Source: Daphnia carinata | Lineage: Eukaryota > Arthropoda > Branchiopoda > Diplostraca > Daphniidae | Direction of reading: 5' to 3' | Assembly (NCBI RefSeq): GCF_022539665.2 | Contig: NC_081331.1 | Span: forward strand, 9,269,534-9,333,533 | Length of the DNA stretch: 64,000 nt | Part shown: piece by piece, positions 12,891-23,420 of the stretch | Position numbering within the stretch: position 1 is the stretch's first letter | How the letters are laid out: the number at the start of each line of letters is the position of its first letter | Notes under the pieces: model-generated | Told to the model about the DNA's origin: nothing | Database searches by the model: none | The model's input: the letters and a program-made list of their open reading frames with translations, nothing else | Made by a program: the position numbers and the translations under genes

Positions 12891-13483
12891 TAGGGCTCGG
12901 CCCCGATCGTCTATGATCGGTGCAAACCGCGGTTTTTCATTTAAAAATCGTCAAACCGTCGGTTCGGTTTGGCCATTTTTGACTGCGGTTTGGTTTTCGG
13001 TTTGCAACTGGGCAAAACCGGTATGAACCGCCATTAAATATTTTTCTTTGAAATTTTGCTGAAATTCCAAATCAAGTAATTATCACTAATTGTTTTAAGC
13101 GTAATGGCGGTCAGCAACTTGTTATGAATCAAATTTCCGATCACACTTGAAGGCATCGCGATCGAAAATTGGTCGATCTTCCCGCCATCTAGCGACAAAA
13201 TCTGTTACTGATTTTTTGTTCAATGCAAACCGTAAATCGGCGGTGCAAACCGTAAATCGGCGGTGCAAACCGTAAATCGGCGGTGCAAACCGTAAAACCG
13301 CGTTGCAAACCGTGTTAAACCGCAGTTTACACCGCGGGTACAAACTGCGGGTACAAGCCGTCAAACCGCGGTGCAATCTGTTTGAAAAAAACGGCAAACC
13401 GAACCGCACCGGTTTGTCCTTTTAAAAAAAAAACCGCGCGGGTCGGCCAAAATCGTGCCCGATCGTTGCGGGGCCGAGCCCTA
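12891..13483. mobile_element. Non-autonomous hAT-like element (MITE), 593 bp
   Basis: The ends are inverted copies: TAGGGCTCGGCCCC at 12891 and GGGGCCGAGCCCTA ending at 13483. The left flank is CGTATATT (12883-12890). The right flank is CG+TA at 13484-13487, then a second inserted element, then TATT at 14200-14203. Removing that insertion and its duplicated TA restores CGTATATT exactly, a perfect 8-bp target duplication typical of hAT transposons. The interior is rich in AAACCG-type motifs and carries a 20-bp tandem array. No transposase reading frame is present, so mobility would have needed a transposase in trans. Family assignment rests on duplication length and terminus style. Confidence 0.8.
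13224..13317. repeat. 20-bp tandem array inside the hAT-like element
   Basis: Unit GCAAACCGTAAATCGGCGGT repeats from 13224. Three copies are near-identical, followed by decayed copies (GCAAACCGTAAAACCGCGTT, then GCAAACCGTGTTAAACCGCA). Subterminal arrays of AAACCG-like words are common in hAT elements and may be transposase binding sites (inference). Confidence 0.8.
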
Positions 13484-13487
13484 CGTA

Positions 13488-14197
13488 CAGTATCCTCCAG
13501 AAAAAAGAGGCACCCCCCTGGTCGCTGAAAATAAAATAATATATTACTAGCGCTAGATGGCATTTAATTTTTGCAACATATAAACAAAAAAAGCATGCGT
13601 TTTTTTTGTTTGTTTGTTTTGACGGCAAAATTCCAGACGGTTTGCCGATTTCCGATGTTTTTTTGTAATTTTGCTTCGAGCAAAATAAAAAAAACGAAAA
13701 TTTGAGAAGTCTGGAGAAAGGCACACATTGTCTGAATCGTAACCTTTTCCCAACCTCACTTTTTTTTCAAAATTTTCCTTTGTCGTATTTCTACCCTCAG
13801 GAAATATTAGGAAAACTTATTGGCTAAAGGCGATTTTAGAATGCAGACAATATTATTTTAGGTTTTTTTCAATGAATCTAAATTAGAATTAAACAGGAGT
13901 TTTCCATCCAATTTAAGTTCAAATCTATCGATTACAAAAAAAAACGAAATACTAAATCTTATTTCGTTCGCACTTAACTTAAATAATAGTCTTCTTAAAA
14001 ATTTTTGTTCTAATTTAGATTCATTTAAAAAAAAAACCGCGCGTGGTCGGCCAAAATCGTGCCCGATCGTCGCTGGAATTTTGGCCGCATGCTTTTTTTG
14101 TTTATATGTTGCAAAAATTAAATGCCATCTAGCGCTAGTAATATATTATTTTATTTTCAGCGACCAGGGGGGTGCCTCTTTTTTCTGGAGGATACTG
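13488..14197. mobile_element. Non-autonomous Tc1/mariner-like element, 710 bp, nested in the hAT target duplication
   Basis: The termini CAGTATCCTCCAGAAAA and TTTTCTGGAGGATACTG are perfect inverted copies and the arms stay nearly identical for about 110 bp (13488-13598 against 14087-14197). TA dinucleotides flank both ends (13486-13487 and 14198-14199), the Tc1/mariner target duplication. Each arm carries GCGCTAGATGGC, a CTCF-like word. The interior holds no transposase frame. It contains a smaller inverted repeat (13871-13888 with 14008-14025) and, near 14031-14070, a copy of the right end of the neighbouring hAT-like element. Confidence 0.82.
13861..14035. repeat. Third, inner inverted repeat in the mariner-like element
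   Basis: AATGAATCTAAATTAGAA at 13871-13888 and its exact reverse complement at 14008-14025 bound about 120 bp of AT-rich DNA. The arms extend loosely outward through GGTTTTTTT-type tracts. It could be a further small MITE or a stem inherent to the host element. Confidence 0.6.
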
Positions 14198-14203
14198 TAT
14201 ATT

Positions 14204-14674
14204 GTTCTATTTGGAAAAGCTGCGTTGCTTGCAGTGTCCGCTTGGTGGCCAGTGTTACCCATTGGCGGATTCTTCTGCCAGTACTCATCCGTCATCATTT
14301 TTATAGATATTATTTACTAATTTTTGAAAATTAATCGAATGTAAACGATGAACTAGAATTTTAAAAATGTGATACTTCAATTTTAACAATCATGTAGAAC
14401 AAGATTGAAAGTAATGTGTTACAAGGGGATATGTGAATGGGTCACACCGACTTCCCGCCACATTTGAACGAAACGTTAGGTTTAAGTAAACTGAGCTAAT
14501 ATCAGAAAAACAAGTTCTGACATCTGAAAGGATCTATACTACATCAGAAGCTCATTCACTTCTAAAATTGCTGAGGCAAACATCCAGAGCAAGAACCCGA
14601 GCCAGATTACACGACAACGCAAACATCTGAAAAATTCAAAAACTCAAATTCAAAGATCTTTCAGCAAATCCACT
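14204..14674. other. Flank between transposon nest and bestrophin-like ORF
   Basis: About 470 bp. The first part continues the sequence interrupted by the mariner-like element. It probably contains the promoter and 5' leader of the ORF starting at 14675. No promoter motif could be assigned. Confidence 0.4.
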
Positions 14675-15616
14675 ATGGCTAAAAACCAGTTTCAACTTCT
14701 CCAAGGTTCCAGCATTTTTGAAAAAGACAATATATTCAAACGTAGTGCAAACATCCATGTATTACTCGCTGTAATGCAACTTGCAACGTTTGGCGCCATT
14801 CGCCTACTATACGACTACGTACTTGACGACATAGGAAGGACGAACTTTGATGCCACGGCCAAATATTGCTATTCAATCCCGCCGATGATATCGGTGGTAC
14901 CGTTTCTCGTATATTATTGGGGACAAGTAGTAACCAGAATAATAGAAATGAGAAAATTTATTCCGACGACTGAAGGCCTACCAGATTTATTGAAAAGAAC
15001 TTTAAAAAAAGATATCCCTCAACGCAAGGAAATGTGTGCAGCAGTTGCTCGCCTAATTTTTTTGATGTGGTTCCAATATTGTCGCGATTTGGGCCATTGT
15101 CAACAGCATGATATGGATTTGACCTACGTTCTAGATGAATTAGGTCTGTCTGACGTACAAGAGCAAGTTCCAAAGAAATTGCCCGAGTTTAAGTCCCCAG
15201 CAATAGATGCCTACAACCGAATAAATGACATCATAGATTACGCGAAAAGCGCTTCCCTTTTCACTACCGAGAAAGACGCTAACAGGTTTCAAGATGCCTT
15301 ATATAACCTGAAGAAAAGCTGTGAACTAGCATTGAAATATTCAAAGGAAACAATTATTCCAGAAGACCTGTTTTCGGGTTGTAATTATTTTATCCAAACG
15401 TTTCTTTGGCTATCAGTTTTAGGGTATCGTAGTAAATCCTTAAACTGTTACGTACCGTCCCCCAACTGGATAACTTATTGTGTGTTTTCTCTCATTTTTA
15501 ACATCAAACGCACGAATTCGGATTGGTTTTATTTGGTTAGATTTGACATTAAAACATCTTTTCTGAATGAAAAACGAAAGTTTGAAGAAATTTTGAATAT
15601 TTCCTTACGGCGTTAG
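14675..15616 (+). CDS. Divergent intronless bestrophin-like membrane protein
   Basis: A 313-codon single-exon ORF in a region where other genes have introns every few hundred bases. Residues about 25-100 follow the bestrophin pattern by memory: a hydrophobic N-terminal helix (LLAVMQLATFGAIRLLYDYVL), an aromatic-Cys turn (KYCYSIPP) and a second segment (VVPFLVYYWGQVVTRI) ending before an IP motif. The middle (KEMCAAVARLIFLMWFQYCRDL) and residues about 200-255, ending in a hydrophobic helix (FIQTFLWLSVLGYRS), also fit in order. Bestrophins are calcium-activated chloride channels. The usual RWW motif is RII here, and the acidic calcium clasp after the last helix is missing: the frame ends differently and stops at 15614-15616. 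It may be a fast-evolving paralogue, an old retrocopy or a decaying gene. No sequence search was possible. Confidence 0.5.
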   Translation: MAKNQFQLLQGSSIFEKDNIFKRSANIHVLLAVMQLATFGAIRLLYDYVLDDIGRTNFDATAKYCYSIPPMISVVPFLVYYWGQVVTRIIEMRKFIPTTEGLPDLLKRTLKKDIPQRKEMCAAVARLIFLMWFQYCRDLGHCQQHDMDLTYVLDELGLSDVQEQVPKKLPEFKSPAIDAYNRINDIIDYAKSASLFTTEKDANRFQDALYNLKKSCELALKYSKETIIPEDLFSGCNYFIQTFLWLSVLGYRSKSLNCYVPSPNWITYCVFSLIFNIKRTNSDWFYLVRFDIKTSFLNEKRKFEEILNISLRR

Positions 15617-15622
15617 ATTGTT

Positions 15623-15781
15623 TTGGTGGCAGGAAAAACAGGACAGCATTACGTGTTTTAGTTTCACTGAAAATGATCTTTTAGGAATGAAAGATCATAA
15701 AGTTAGGAAACACGAATCAAAATTTCATCCAGAATTCTGATTTTCTTTTTCTGATGCTGTTTGCTTTTCCTGTACTACCAA
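15623..15781. repeat. Small imperfect palindromic repeat (MITE-like) after the bestrophin-like ORF
   Basis: The ends TTGGTGGCAGGAAAAACAGG and the reverse complement of CTTTTCCTGTACTACCAA are imperfect inverted copies. A central stem uses AATGATCTTTTA and GAAAGATCAT. It begins seven bases after the stop codon, so it may separate the ORF from former 3' coding sequence. No clear target duplication seen. Confidence 0.5.
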
Positions 15782-15797
15782 CCACTCGGAACCCGTA

Positions 15798-16010
15798 TTG
15801 ACATTCAACAAGAAACGAACCGGAATTAATCATCAGAACAGTCCAATCACCACAAGAAGAAGGAACACTAAGCATGACCAGGAAATAGAAAGGCAGTCAG
15901 CTTCACCGTTTACTGATAGTCGTCCTTCATGTAAGAATAACGGAAACATGCAAATCGTTCATTCTACGGTAACCGACAACGGAATCGACGTTGAAATGCT
16001 CGACGAGTGA
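15798..16010 (+). pseudogene. Possible detached C-terminal tail of the bestrophin-like gene
   Basis: A 70-codon open frame on the same strand just after the palindromic repeat, polar and basic (KKRTGINHQNSP, TTRRRNTKH) with an acidic end (GIDVEMLDE). Low-complexity tails of this kind follow the channel core in bestrophins, but no motif ties it to the family. It could equally be untranslated or chance sequence. Confidence 0.25.
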
Positions 16011-16889
16011 CGATGCTGATCTGCAAAGAACTAAAAGACTACGTAAAGAATATACCAACACAACTTTTCGTGAATTATAACCAAACAATCTAATTAATCC
16101 GTTTAGACGATTTACACTGATGTCCCTAAGATGCAAGGAATCCGAAGCAATGCTCTGCCTTTAACAAGTGGTCTCTTTAATTTGTAAAGATGTATGGAAG
16201 TGTAAAGTCGAAGCGATATGGTCTGAAGATTTTTCGCCGTCGTCTTCTCTACTCCCTACCTTTTGACCGTTACGGGGGCCACGTCGAGGCGAATCGAGTA
16301 TCAAGCTGCGCAAAACGCAATTTTGATGACTCGAACGTCTCGTTAATGTTGAGAAGAGTGTTGCAGAGGTTGTTCTGTTTGTTGAAGAATGCCAGTATTT
16401 TGTATATGAACGGGTTAAATTTTGATTATGGCTGAGATAGTGACAAAAAATGGAGGCTTTTGTTGAAAAAATGAAAGAATAAAATAATTGATACGGAAAA
16501 TAAACGCGTATAAAACTTAAAATTCAGATATCGTCCTACTTTTAATTGGTAATCTAAAGAGCACATTTTCTTCAGTTAAGAAAAAATCAACTTCATTATA
16601 TCTGAGTACAGGTGTGCCATATAATCCACTGTTATAGAAGTCAAATAAAAAGTAGAGAAGAGTGGGGCCAATTAAAAAAACGGGGCAATTGAAATAAAAA
16701 ACCTAGCTCTCGATGTAAAAGAGATATTGCTTTGGAAATAAATGTATAGTAGGAATGGTGGCCATTAATTTTTAGAAAATATATCGAATTGACTATTCTT
16801 GCAGCATTTTTAAATATAAAAAAATATAGAATATTTAGATAAAATTGAAAAAAACGAGTTATGGTACAGTGATTAAAATATTATTGCAA
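16011..16889. other. AT-rich intergenic region
   Basis: About 880 bp. A plus-strand open frame at 16190-16435 shows no recognisable domain. Otherwise AT-rich with no RNA gene or clear repeat seen. It leads into the BEL/Pao relic. Confidence 0.4.
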
Positions 16890-17770
16890 GGGATCACACT
16901 CCTTTACAAGCATCGTGACCGAGGATGCTCATGCGAAGGGCTTAAACTCGCAGACCGACAGGTCTTACTATGAGGTTCAATCCAGATTTTAGATAATACA
17001 AAGAGGGAGATCAGTTCAGCACGAGTTCCGAAAATGCACGACTGCATAAGAGGACGCGCCAAACCCATACAGCGCTTTATGGATTTACCGGCTTCCACCA
17101 GCTTTCACGCATTTCGGGGTGGAGTACTTCGGACCGCTTACAGTATCGGTAGGGAGATAAGTCGAGAAGAGGTATGTTTGCCTGTTTACCTGTCTGGTGA
17201 TTCAGGCAATGCACTCTAAACGCAGAATAGTTCCTGATGAAGTTCCGCAGATTTGTCAGCAGTAGAGGAAATCCGAATAACAGTTTTAGTGATTATGGGA
17301 CAAATGAGGTGGACGGCGAAACGCGTGATTAGGGAGGCCCTAGTAAACATTGAGCGAAAAGGAAAGATTTTCGGTAAGTTGGTCGACTAGAAGGTAAAAT
17401 GGTTTTTCAATTCACCTTCAACCCCACATTCGGTGGTGTACGGGAAAGACTAGTCCGGTTAGAAAAGACAAAGACGGCCCTAAAAGTAGTTCTGGGCACA
17501 CAGGCAGTGCGACATGAGGTACTAAATTTGACGCTGAGAGAAGTAGATTCCATGTTGAACGCCTGTCTGCTGACGCACTTACGATGGCCCCCAGCAAACG
17601 GGGACCCCTTAACTCTCAATCGGCTTCTACTCAGTCGACCACATCTTCACACTACGCCACTACTGTTCGACGACACACGCGGACTATCGCGTCGCAGGTG
17701 GCTTAGACTTCAAAAATCATCACAGCAGTTTTGGCTATTTTGGGAAATAAAATATTCCTGTAAGAAATTT
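16890..17770 (+). pseudogene. Decayed BEL/Pao-type retrotransposon pol fragment (integrase and downstream domain)
   Basis: Read across several frames, this stretch matches the end of BEL/Pao polyproteins. There are remnants of the integrase zinc-binding region near 16.9-17.0 kb, a basic linker followed by the start of the catalytic core near 17.03-17.13 kb, and an open 131-codon frame at 17399-17794. That frame contains the NPTFGGVRERLVR motif, an EVDSMLN block, DPLTLNRLLL and RRRWLRLQKSSQQFW, the wording of the integrase C-terminus and following domain. Frame changes and stop codons interrupt it, no gag, protease or reverse transcriptase is present, and no LTRs were found. It is a dead fragment. 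Confidence 0.75.
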
Positions 17771-17790
17771 AACAGTATGTGCTGTACGGA

Positions 17791-18135
17791 CTAGTTTTCA
17801 CCTGACGATTTCGAACCATATTTGTCTAGTTTGAAAATCTTTGGGGGAGAGGTTCCTGGTATTTTGGAATCGGAATAACTGCTAAGTCCCCTGGCTAGTG
17901 ATCCGAATTCGATTCTCCGGAGTTCTGGCTCCTCCCGCTGATAGCGTTCGCGCACTGCTGAGGGGTTGCGACTACGATCCTCTGAACCGCTACGTTCACG
18001 ATTCAGCGAACTGCTGCGGTGCTCCAAGTCCCGCTCCATGCTCCCTCTCCCTTCCTGTTGGATAGCTACGTAGGTTGCGACGACGAAGAGTAGCTGACCA
18101 CAAGCCAGAATCTGAACAAGACAACATGTTGTCAC
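17791..18135 (-). CDS. Possible small secreted, charged protein (uncertain)
   Basis: Open frame on the minus strand ending in KIFKLDKYGSKSSGEN and a TAG at about 17791. The upstream part contains a hydrophobic stretch (LVQILACGQLLFVVATYVAI) resembling a signal peptide, followed by Arg/Glu/Ser-rich sequence. The upstream limit is GTG, not ATG, so if real it needs an upstream exon or starts elsewhere. A weak AG acceptor lies before ACAACATG. It lies directly against the BEL/Pao relic. Product unknown; chance open frame is quite possible. Confidence 0.3.
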   Translation of the reverse strand: MTTCCLVQILACGQLLFVVATYVAIQQEGRGSMERDLEHRSSSLNRERSGSEDRSRNPSAVRERYQREEPELRRIEFGSLARGLSSYSDSKIPGTSPPKIFKLDKYGSKSSGEN

Positions 18136-19023
18136 TTTGAAAGCTGGATAAGGTCTGAAGGGGCGTTAGTTTCTACGGCGTGATGTTACCTTTTCTTTCT
18201 TTCTTTTGTACTTTGGAAAATCATCTGAAACACATGGGCAACACCGCATAGATCCAGGTCAAGCCACTTGTGCAACAATTTCTATTTCATCGCAGGTTGC
18301 TAAAACGTATTCATGTTGAAAAATAATTACCAATTCTTATCGTACCCATCGTTTTAGGGACCGCTAATACGAAGTCAATTCATTTCATTAGAGACTTTGC
18401 TTTTTCTCAACTGGTATACATCTTTGTGCTGTAATTGTCGCATATTTTTTTATCCAAAATGTGAATTTTGGGGAGCTCTTAGTGTTACAAAATTTATGTA
18501 CTGAAATTATTTCATAACAGCAGCTATGGTACACGCTGAGGTTGCAATGCATAGGCAAAAAATTTGACAAAAAGTCCCGATCGTAACAGTGTCCCAGTTT
18601 CACCTAAAATTACAAATTACATTTAGAATTAGATTTCAAGTTTTATATTGTATATTTTTTAATGATGTACACTTCCCAACATTTATCAATTGCCATTTTT
18701 CCATGGTTTTCTAGAATTAAAATTTTCATTGGAAAAACTTTATCTCCAGGTGTTTTAAATCGATTTTATGTAAAAAAAAAAAAATGCTTCTGTAACTGGA
18801 AGGGATAAAGGGGAAATTTCAAAACAAATTATACTACACAAAAAATTACAATTTGAACCCTTAAAATAATTATTTATTTTTCAATGCGAAACGTCCTTTC
18901 GATTCACATTGTTACGTTAGCAATTTTATTCTGCAATATAGCTGGAATGCAATGGCAATCATCACTTACGAACAGAAGGTAACCGAATAAGACGTTATCA
19001 GGAGAGTTACGAGAACGAGGGCT
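18136..19023. other. Intergenic region before the TMF1 3' end
   Basis: AT-rich with poly-A/T runs (for example near 18770-18785). No gene or RNA recognised. It presumably includes the TMF1 3' UTR on the minus strand. Confidence 0.45.
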
Positions 19024-22000
19024 TCACGTTTTCATTAGGTGATCAATCTGCAAAAACAAATCGACTTTGGTATTTGGGTCAAAACATCTTTTTTTATGTT
19101 GCATTTTTACTTGGGCTTTGTACATCTCCTTGACATCAACCAAATCTAACCGCAGTTCTTCGTTTTCTTCAATTTTTTCTCCATACATCTAAGAACAAGA
19201 AAAAAATTATATCGATATTATCAATTGTCGACGTCAGAACTGTTGTCGCCAGGAGCATTTATTTTGCGTCCTTAGGCTGTTCCAAGTTGATCAGTTACAT
19301 TAATAGGTAACTTTAAAACAAAAATTCAACAAATCTTCTGGACCCTAGCATAAATTTTCAGTATGTAACGTTCAACATCCCCTACAACTGTTTTCCCATA
19401 GTTTTAGTTCATACAAGCTCTTTACCTGTAATAAGGCATTGTATTTTGTTTTCAGGTCTTCGTACTCTTGATGAAGCGTTTCCAATAGGCTCAGACGGCG
19501 ACCTAGCTCCTGGTTCGAGTTGATCATTTCCGTTAGTTCTTTTGCAAGCGAATCTCGAGATTTCTCTTGGCTTTGTAGCTCTTGCTGCAATTGAGTTACT
19601 TCCCCTAGATCGCCGCAAAACAGATTAGTATCACATAATAGTTGAAAAATACATTCATACTAAACTATACCGTCACGTGTTTTCAACTGCGCTTGCAAAC
19701 TTTCAAACACCGCAGTGTAAGAGCCCGCTCGCATAGTATCATACAATGTTGATTTTGGCACAGGAGTGACCACTCCGCCGTCAAATAACTCGTCCTTCAA
19801 CAATTAAAGTTCATTATTCATAACATTTGAAAAAGGCAAAGGCGAAAAACTATACCGCAGGGTTCCACGGATTACTGGAATGCGATTCAGTAAACGAACC
19901 AGATAACGACAGCTTCCCTAAACTTGGAGTGGGACTACTGCTTCGAGATACCACGTCTGTCGTTGAAGTTAATTTTCTGCCAATACTACCAGGATTCTGC
20001 AAATCTGCCGGGAAAACTCGGTATTCCAATTCTTTTTCCTGCAATCGAATCTTTCGAAGCAAATGTATGCAAGTTCAGGCAAAATTAATTATGAATTTGT
20101 TTCATTAAATATAAGTTCACTATTTACCAGAAGATGTGATGTTTTCTTCCTTTCTTCCTCTAAAGCTATGGTCTGCTTTTCATAATCGTTTTCTAAAACT
20201 GCTATCTTGTTTCGTAATAATGTAAGTTCTTCGACAAGCTGATTCTTCATCACCTCCATACTGACATTATCTCTATATAAAAAAAAAAACGAAAAATATT
20301 ATTATGATCAGAAGAAAAAGGGATAATGTAAAAAAAAAAAAAAATTGTAAAGAAAGTAGTCAAACGGTATCAATGATTATGAACAGCCAATATAAAAAAA
20401 CAAACAATTTATTTACTTTTTTCTTGCCTGCTCCAGACTGAGACAATGGTTTTTCTCGTATTGCAGTTCAAGTAATAATTTTTGGTTCTCTTCTTTGGCG
20501 CCTTTGCACTTTTCTGCCAAATCGTTTATCTGATCTTGCATCGCGATATATGTCTCATTATCAGCAGTTCCCTTCTGACTAGCTGAAAGAAGTTGGCTTT
20601 CTAGAAGAGCTATTTGGGGGAAGAAGGTAGATTACGCGAACGAAATAGTTTGCTTTGTTAGTTTCTTCATTTTCTTTTATGACTTCATATATTGTTATAA
20701 TGCCTTACCAAGTTTCTCCTGAAATATTTTTTCCGATTTCTCCTCTGCCAAGCGTTGGGAAGATAAAGCATGTTGCAGAGAATCAATTTGTCGCAGTAAA
20801 GGCCTCGTTGCAGTTGTTAAGGCCTTTTCGTACATCAAAACAGATTTAAAATTTATAAATAAATAAAAATAAATATATAAAAATATAAACTAACTGATCT
20901 AATATGAACTGGAAAACGAATGACGGTACCTGAGACAGTTCATCGCTACGTGATTCAGCTTCTTGTAGTCTGTGCATTAACCGTGAAACCTCGGCCTGTA
21001 TCCGCTCCCGTTCTCTGCAGAAACCAATAAAATAATTATGTTGCTTGTTTTAAGATTTTTTTTTAAGGTGATATATACCTTGATCGATCGCAATCGACCT
21101 CAGCAAGGGAGTGAACGAGTTCTTGGCAACGCATGGTGAGCGCTTGTTTTTCTTCCTCAAACATGCGACTAGAAGTTTCATATTCTAGCTGCAGACTTTG
21201 ACGAAGGGCTACTTCAGCGCTAAGACTGCGCTCAGTTTCAGCAGAATTTTGTATAGCAGCCACGGCTCTTTCTTCGATCAGTTTTTGTTCGACCTCAGCC
21301 AAGGCAGCTTTCAGAGAATCAACTTCCGCCAGCTTTTCGCGCATCATTACTTTGTTAGCAAGAAGCTCCTTTTCCAATTGACTGTGAACAATTGTAGATT
21401 GTCTAACCTGCATCATTCGTGGTCAATAAAAAAACAGTCTGCATTTGTAGTACGAAGGGCATGTTAACTTACAGCTTCTATTTGGTTCTTCTCAAGTTCT
21501 TCCTTGGCTGACAAATTTCTATTCAGACGTTCAACTTCATTTTTTAAATCTTCATTTTGATCTCTGTAGAATTTGAAATACTAGATCAGTATGCAGTTCA
21601 AACGCTAACAGAGGTGAATGAAATGTAGTTACTTTAACTGCTTGCAACGAATTTCGTCTTCCTTTTCTTGGGCTCGCAATTTCTTAATAATATTCGATTG
21701 CTGGAGATGTTGTTTAGATAACTTTTCGCCTTCAAGCCTTAATTGCTGAATTGTTTCGTTCTTTTCGTTTAGATCGTCTGTTAAGTTGGTGTATGTCTCA
21801 TGATTTATTTGAACTTTTTCGAGTTTCTTGACTAGTGATTCTCGTTCAGCTAGCACTTGTTGATAACGTTTTTCAATTGAAGACAACCGTATAGCGAACT
21901 CGTCTGTTTGTCGGCGAATGGTTTCATTTAGTGTAATTCGTTCTTTTTCACCGTTAGCCAATTGCGATTTGGTCCGTTCAACTTCATCTGACAACGCATA

Positions 22001-23420
22001 AAATTTCCTTTGAAACTCCTGCAGTTGATTATCTCTAGCCTGTAATGTTGTTCAACAAAAAAAAAAATAATGGGAAAATGATGAATGCGAAAAAATTTTT
22101 TTTTAGAAATTAACTCACCTCGATTATCTGATTTAAATGAATAAGATTGCATTTTTCATTGTGGGGTTCCAAATCTTGCCCCACGGAAGTCACGCTATCA
22201 TCACTAGAACCTGCGGACGGCTTCCGACTATGAGTTTTTGACTCGTTGCTTCTCGAACGCATTGGCGGCAGGATTTGCCTTATGCCCGCTTGGGGACTTG
22301 CCACGATTTCAATGTCTGATGAAGCAGTTGTTTCAATTTCGTCTCCCGAGACGGATGCCGAAGTTTCTGTTTTCATCGAATCTTTCATCGCTTCTAAAGG
22401 AAATCTTTAAAAGGTTTTAATCCTTTCGCATTGAAAACTTCTGACGACTTGGAACCAACCTGATAGCACTGCTGACACTGGTCTGGTTTCTATAACGTGG
22501 TGATTAGAAATTTCTTCTCTTGCATCGCTTTTGGTATCACTCCGCCAATCCATGTCGATAGAATCATTTTCGGGGCTGATGACAGTAACAGAACTTGACA
22601 CTGACACGGTAGAGCTATGGTAGCTTTCCGTTACGTTCCAATCTTCTAAACTATCGGTCGCTAGCACGTGATCAGGCTGGATCAGTATGAAATGTGAACA
22701 TTCGTTAATATTCATGAGAGTTTTGTAAAAGCAAAATGCAAGACGTTGAATGATAAGCATCATATGATTTGTTGGTATAATTAGTATGCTGAATGAATTA
22801 TCTCAATAGTTAATTTTTTTTTCATTGTGCATGTATTTGAATTTCTTACCAAGTTGGAATTTTGCTTCCCGAAGTCCTCAGCCAAAGTGGATGATCCACC
22901 AATATCACCAAAATCTTTGGTTGCAGTTAAGGAATTTGGAGAAAGTGTTGGTTGAAGTACACTGGACTCCACAGCATGAAAAATTACTGCTTGAGAACCA
23001 TGATAACCATTAATATAGCTATCTCAGCTGAGAATGTTTAACACATTCAGTGATTTAATAATAATATCAATTACATTGTTTATTTGTTTCAGCTTCAGTG
23101 CTTGAGTTGGGTTCAGCAACAACAACATTTTCCGTCACTATTATGGTTTCATCAGGTGGATCATTTCCCTCTTTCACCAGGTTAAAGGATTCAAGAAAGT
23201 GTCCAAGAATTTCTTTGATGAGGATTGGAAATTAGCTTGTTATTTAATTTCATTCATTACAGATTTCTATCAAAATACCATTATCAATCGGTTCGTTTGA
23301 TTGTTGGTGGTTGGATGCATCTGAATCTCTTATATCTAGGGCTTTGTCAATGGTTTTTTGAGCTTCTTTCAACGCACTTTTTGCAAGGTTCGCAATGCTA
23401 GCAGTATTAAGCCAGCTCAT
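19024..23420 (-). CDS. TMF1: TATA element modulatory factor 1 (TMF1/ARA160), Golgi coiled-coil protein
   Basis: TMF1 is a golgin-type coiled-coil protein that binds Rab6 and tethers vesicles at the Golgi. The ATG at 23420-23418 gives MSWLNTASIANLAKSALKEA, matching the conserved TMF N-terminus, followed by QKTIDKALDIR. A low-complexity Ser/Asp/Glu-rich part spans about 23.2-22.4 kb, including the TASSDIEIVASP motif. Long coiled coils follow, with the highly conserved GEKLSKQHLQQSNIIKKLRA block in the exon at about 21.63-21.99 kb. The C-terminal Rab-binding/TMF domain ends with SLLETLHQEYEDLKTKYN and MYGEKIEENEELRLDLVDVK. The last intron splices MYKAQ to IDHLMKT and the stop at 19026-19024. Around 15 short introns. 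Divergent from RpL18. Confidence 0.93.

Noticed and set aside
13224-13317. CRISPR-like array
   Set aside because: Units are directly adjacent without unique spacers, lie in a eukaryotic transposon and have no associated genes.
13422-13724. Minus-strand open frames spanning the transposon junction (similar frames at 14081-14334)
   Set aside because: They read through terminal inverted repeats of the mariner-like element; the mirror-image frames simply reflect the two arms. No transposase motif.
16190-16435. 81-codon basic frame after the bestrophin-like region
   Set aside because: No motif, no homology recognised, and no supporting splice structure.
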